Of a stretch of DNA of 7,217 nucleotides, positions 6,194 through 7,217 are shown in pieces. Position numbers and translations under genes: made by a program. The DNA is taken from contig PLSZ01000533.1 in assembly GCA_003164305.1 (NCBI GenBank), forward strand, positions 1 through 7,217, written 5' to 3'. The stretch is from Acetobacteraceae bacterium (lineage in GTDB: Bacteria; Pseudomonadota; Alphaproteobacteria; Acetobacterales; Acetobacteraceae). The notes below the pieces were generated by a model. That model was not told the origin of the DNA. It made no database searches and was given only the letters and a program-made list of their open reading frames with translations. How positions within the stretch are numbered: position 1 is the first letter of the stretch; each line of letters starts with the position of its first letter.

Positions 6194-7217
6194 ATGCTCC
6201 GTCGCTTCGAAGCTCTGCTGAACCCCACCGGTCCAGACCCAGGTCCGCCGCCAACGGCGGGTCTCGTCCGCTTTTATTGGCACTATATCCGGCAGGCGCG
6301 TTGGCTCGCGGTGTCGCTGTATGTCGTTGGCGGGCTGATCGCGATGCTGGACACGACAATCCCCAGCTTTATAGGCAGGATCGTCTCACTGGTGTCGACG
6401 CATGCTCCGGATTCGCTGTTGCACGATTGCTGGAGAGAATTGCTCGGGATGGCGATCGTGCTCGGCCTGGTGCGGCCGCTGGGGCATCTGGCGCATACCG
6501 TGATCGTCAACCAGGTCATCAATCCCAGCTTCACCAATCTGATCAGGTGGCAAAACCACTGGCATGTGGTCAGGCAAAGCTGGACGTTTTTCCAGAACGA
6601 TTTCGCGGGCAGGATCGCCAATAGGGTCATGCAAACCGGCCCAGCGCTGCGAGAAAGCCTAGTCATGGCATTCGACGCCGCGTGGTACATCATCGTTTAC
6701 GGTGGAAGCGCGTTGATTTTGCTCGGCTCGCTAAACTGGCGGCTGATGGTGCCGATGACGACGTGGTTTGTTTGTTACGTTGTCATGCTGATTTATCTCG
6801 TGCCTCGATTGCGTGAGCGGTCGCGTGCCGTCTCCGAGAAGCGCTCGACCCTGATCGGCCGAGTGGTCGACAGTTACACCAACATCCTGACGGTGAAACT
6901 ATTTGCCCGTGCGCGCGATGAGGATGCATTCGTTCGCGACTCCATCGACGAGCATACTTCGGCGTTTCGCGATCAGACGAGAATGACCTCCGCATACACG
7001 ATCGTGCTGAGTTTCATGAATTCTTCTCTTGTCGTGGCCACGGCGACGGTTGCCATCTGGCAATGGTCCGTCGGTCACATCGCGGTCGGTGGTGTCGCCA
7101 CGGCGATTCCGATGTCGTGGCAACTGACGAACATCGCCGGATGGGTCGCGCGCAGCGTCACCGCGATCTTCGAGAACATCGGCACCGTGCAAGATGGCAT
7201 GCGGTCCATTGACGTCC
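6194..7217 (+). CDS. ABC exporter half-transporter (MsbA-like), membrane domain only, cut by window end
   Basis: An open frame from ATG 6194 runs without a stop to the window edge (341 complete codons). It reads as the transmembrane domain of an ABC exporter. Hydrophobic segments lie at about 37-58, 84-106, 160-180, 183-204, 266-290 and 295-320, i.e. the six helices of a type IV half-transporter. Cytoplasmic loops between them include WTFFQNDFAGRIANRV (130-145) and VVDSYTNILTVKLFARARDE (224-243), typical coupling regions. The visible end, ENIGTVQDGMRSIDV, is the linker that normally leads into the ATP-binding domain, which should lie just beyond the window. AGGA at 6187-6190 is a modest ribosome site, and no earlier ATG, GTG or TTG exists in this frame between the smc stop and 6194. 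The 31-bp gap after smc suggests possible co-transcription. The substrate (lipid, drug or peptide) cannot be told from this part. Confidence 0.92.
   Translation, partial: MLRRFEALLNPTGPDPGPPPTAGLVRFYWHYIRQARWLAVSLYVVGGLIAMLDTTIPSFIGRIVSLVSTHAPDSLLHDCWRELLGMAIVLGLVRPLGHLAHTVIVNQVINPSFTNLIRWQNHWHVVRQSWTFFQNDFAGRIANRVMQTGPALRESLVMAFDAAWYIIVYGGSALILLGSLNWRLMVPMTTWFVCYVVMLIYLVPRLRERSRAVSEKRSTLIGRVVDSYTNILTVKLFARARDEDAFVRDSIDEHTSAFRDQTRMTSAYTIVLSFMNSSLVVATATVAIWQWSVGHIAVGGVATAIPMSWQLTNIAGWVARSVTAIFENIGTVQDGMRSIDV

Noticed and set aside
6283..6693. Reverse open frame of 136 codons over the ABC exporter
   Set aside because: The plus strand carries a continuous frame with clear exporter membrane-domain features there; the reverse frame has no support.

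Overview
The window is GC-rich, gene-dense bacterial DNA, most likely from an alphaproteobacterium of the Rhodospirillales/Acetobacterales type. The support is the gene order mutY (reverse) | DUF721/dciA - dsbA-like - smc (forward), which I recall as recurrent in Alphaproteobacteria, together with the compact Smc hinge and the style of the protein sequences. The lineage is inferred from synteny and sequence style; there is no rRNA or other marker here.

Layout: (1) Positions 1-436 hold two fragments of a sugar-type ABC importer. A MalK/UgpC-like ATPase is cut just after its LSGGQ signature and runs directly, in another frame, into the last ~85 codons of a MalG-like permease; both are non-functional as they stand. 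(2) A strong 44-nt hairpin at 436-479 closes the convergent junction between the permease remnant and mutY and overlaps the mutY stop codon. (3) mutY (reverse, 469-1527) encodes the A/G-specific adenine glycosylase. (4) Head-to-head with it starts a forward run: a DUF721/DciA-like replication protein (1511-2026), an exported DsbA-like thiol oxidoreductase (2034-2645) and full-length smc (2668-6162, TTG start). (5) 31 bp after smc, an MsbA-type ABC exporter half-transporter begins at 6194 and runs off the window edge; only its membrane part is visible.

The three forward genes dciA, dsbA and smc are spaced 7 and 22 bp apart and are probably one transcript, with the ABC exporter possibly co-transcribed. 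MutY and Smc serve genome maintenance and DciA serves replication initiation; the DsbA-like protein acts in the periplasm and is the odd member, kept there by conserved synteny rather than an obvious shared pathway.

No rRNA, tRNA, CRISPR array, insertion sequence or phage gene was seen, and every stretch over 300 bases is accounted for by a gene. I do not see a new biological system. The points most worth a second look are the ATPase-permease junction with its short possible shared sequence, the smc start region with a competing out-of-frame ATG, and the hairpin overlapping the end of mutY.
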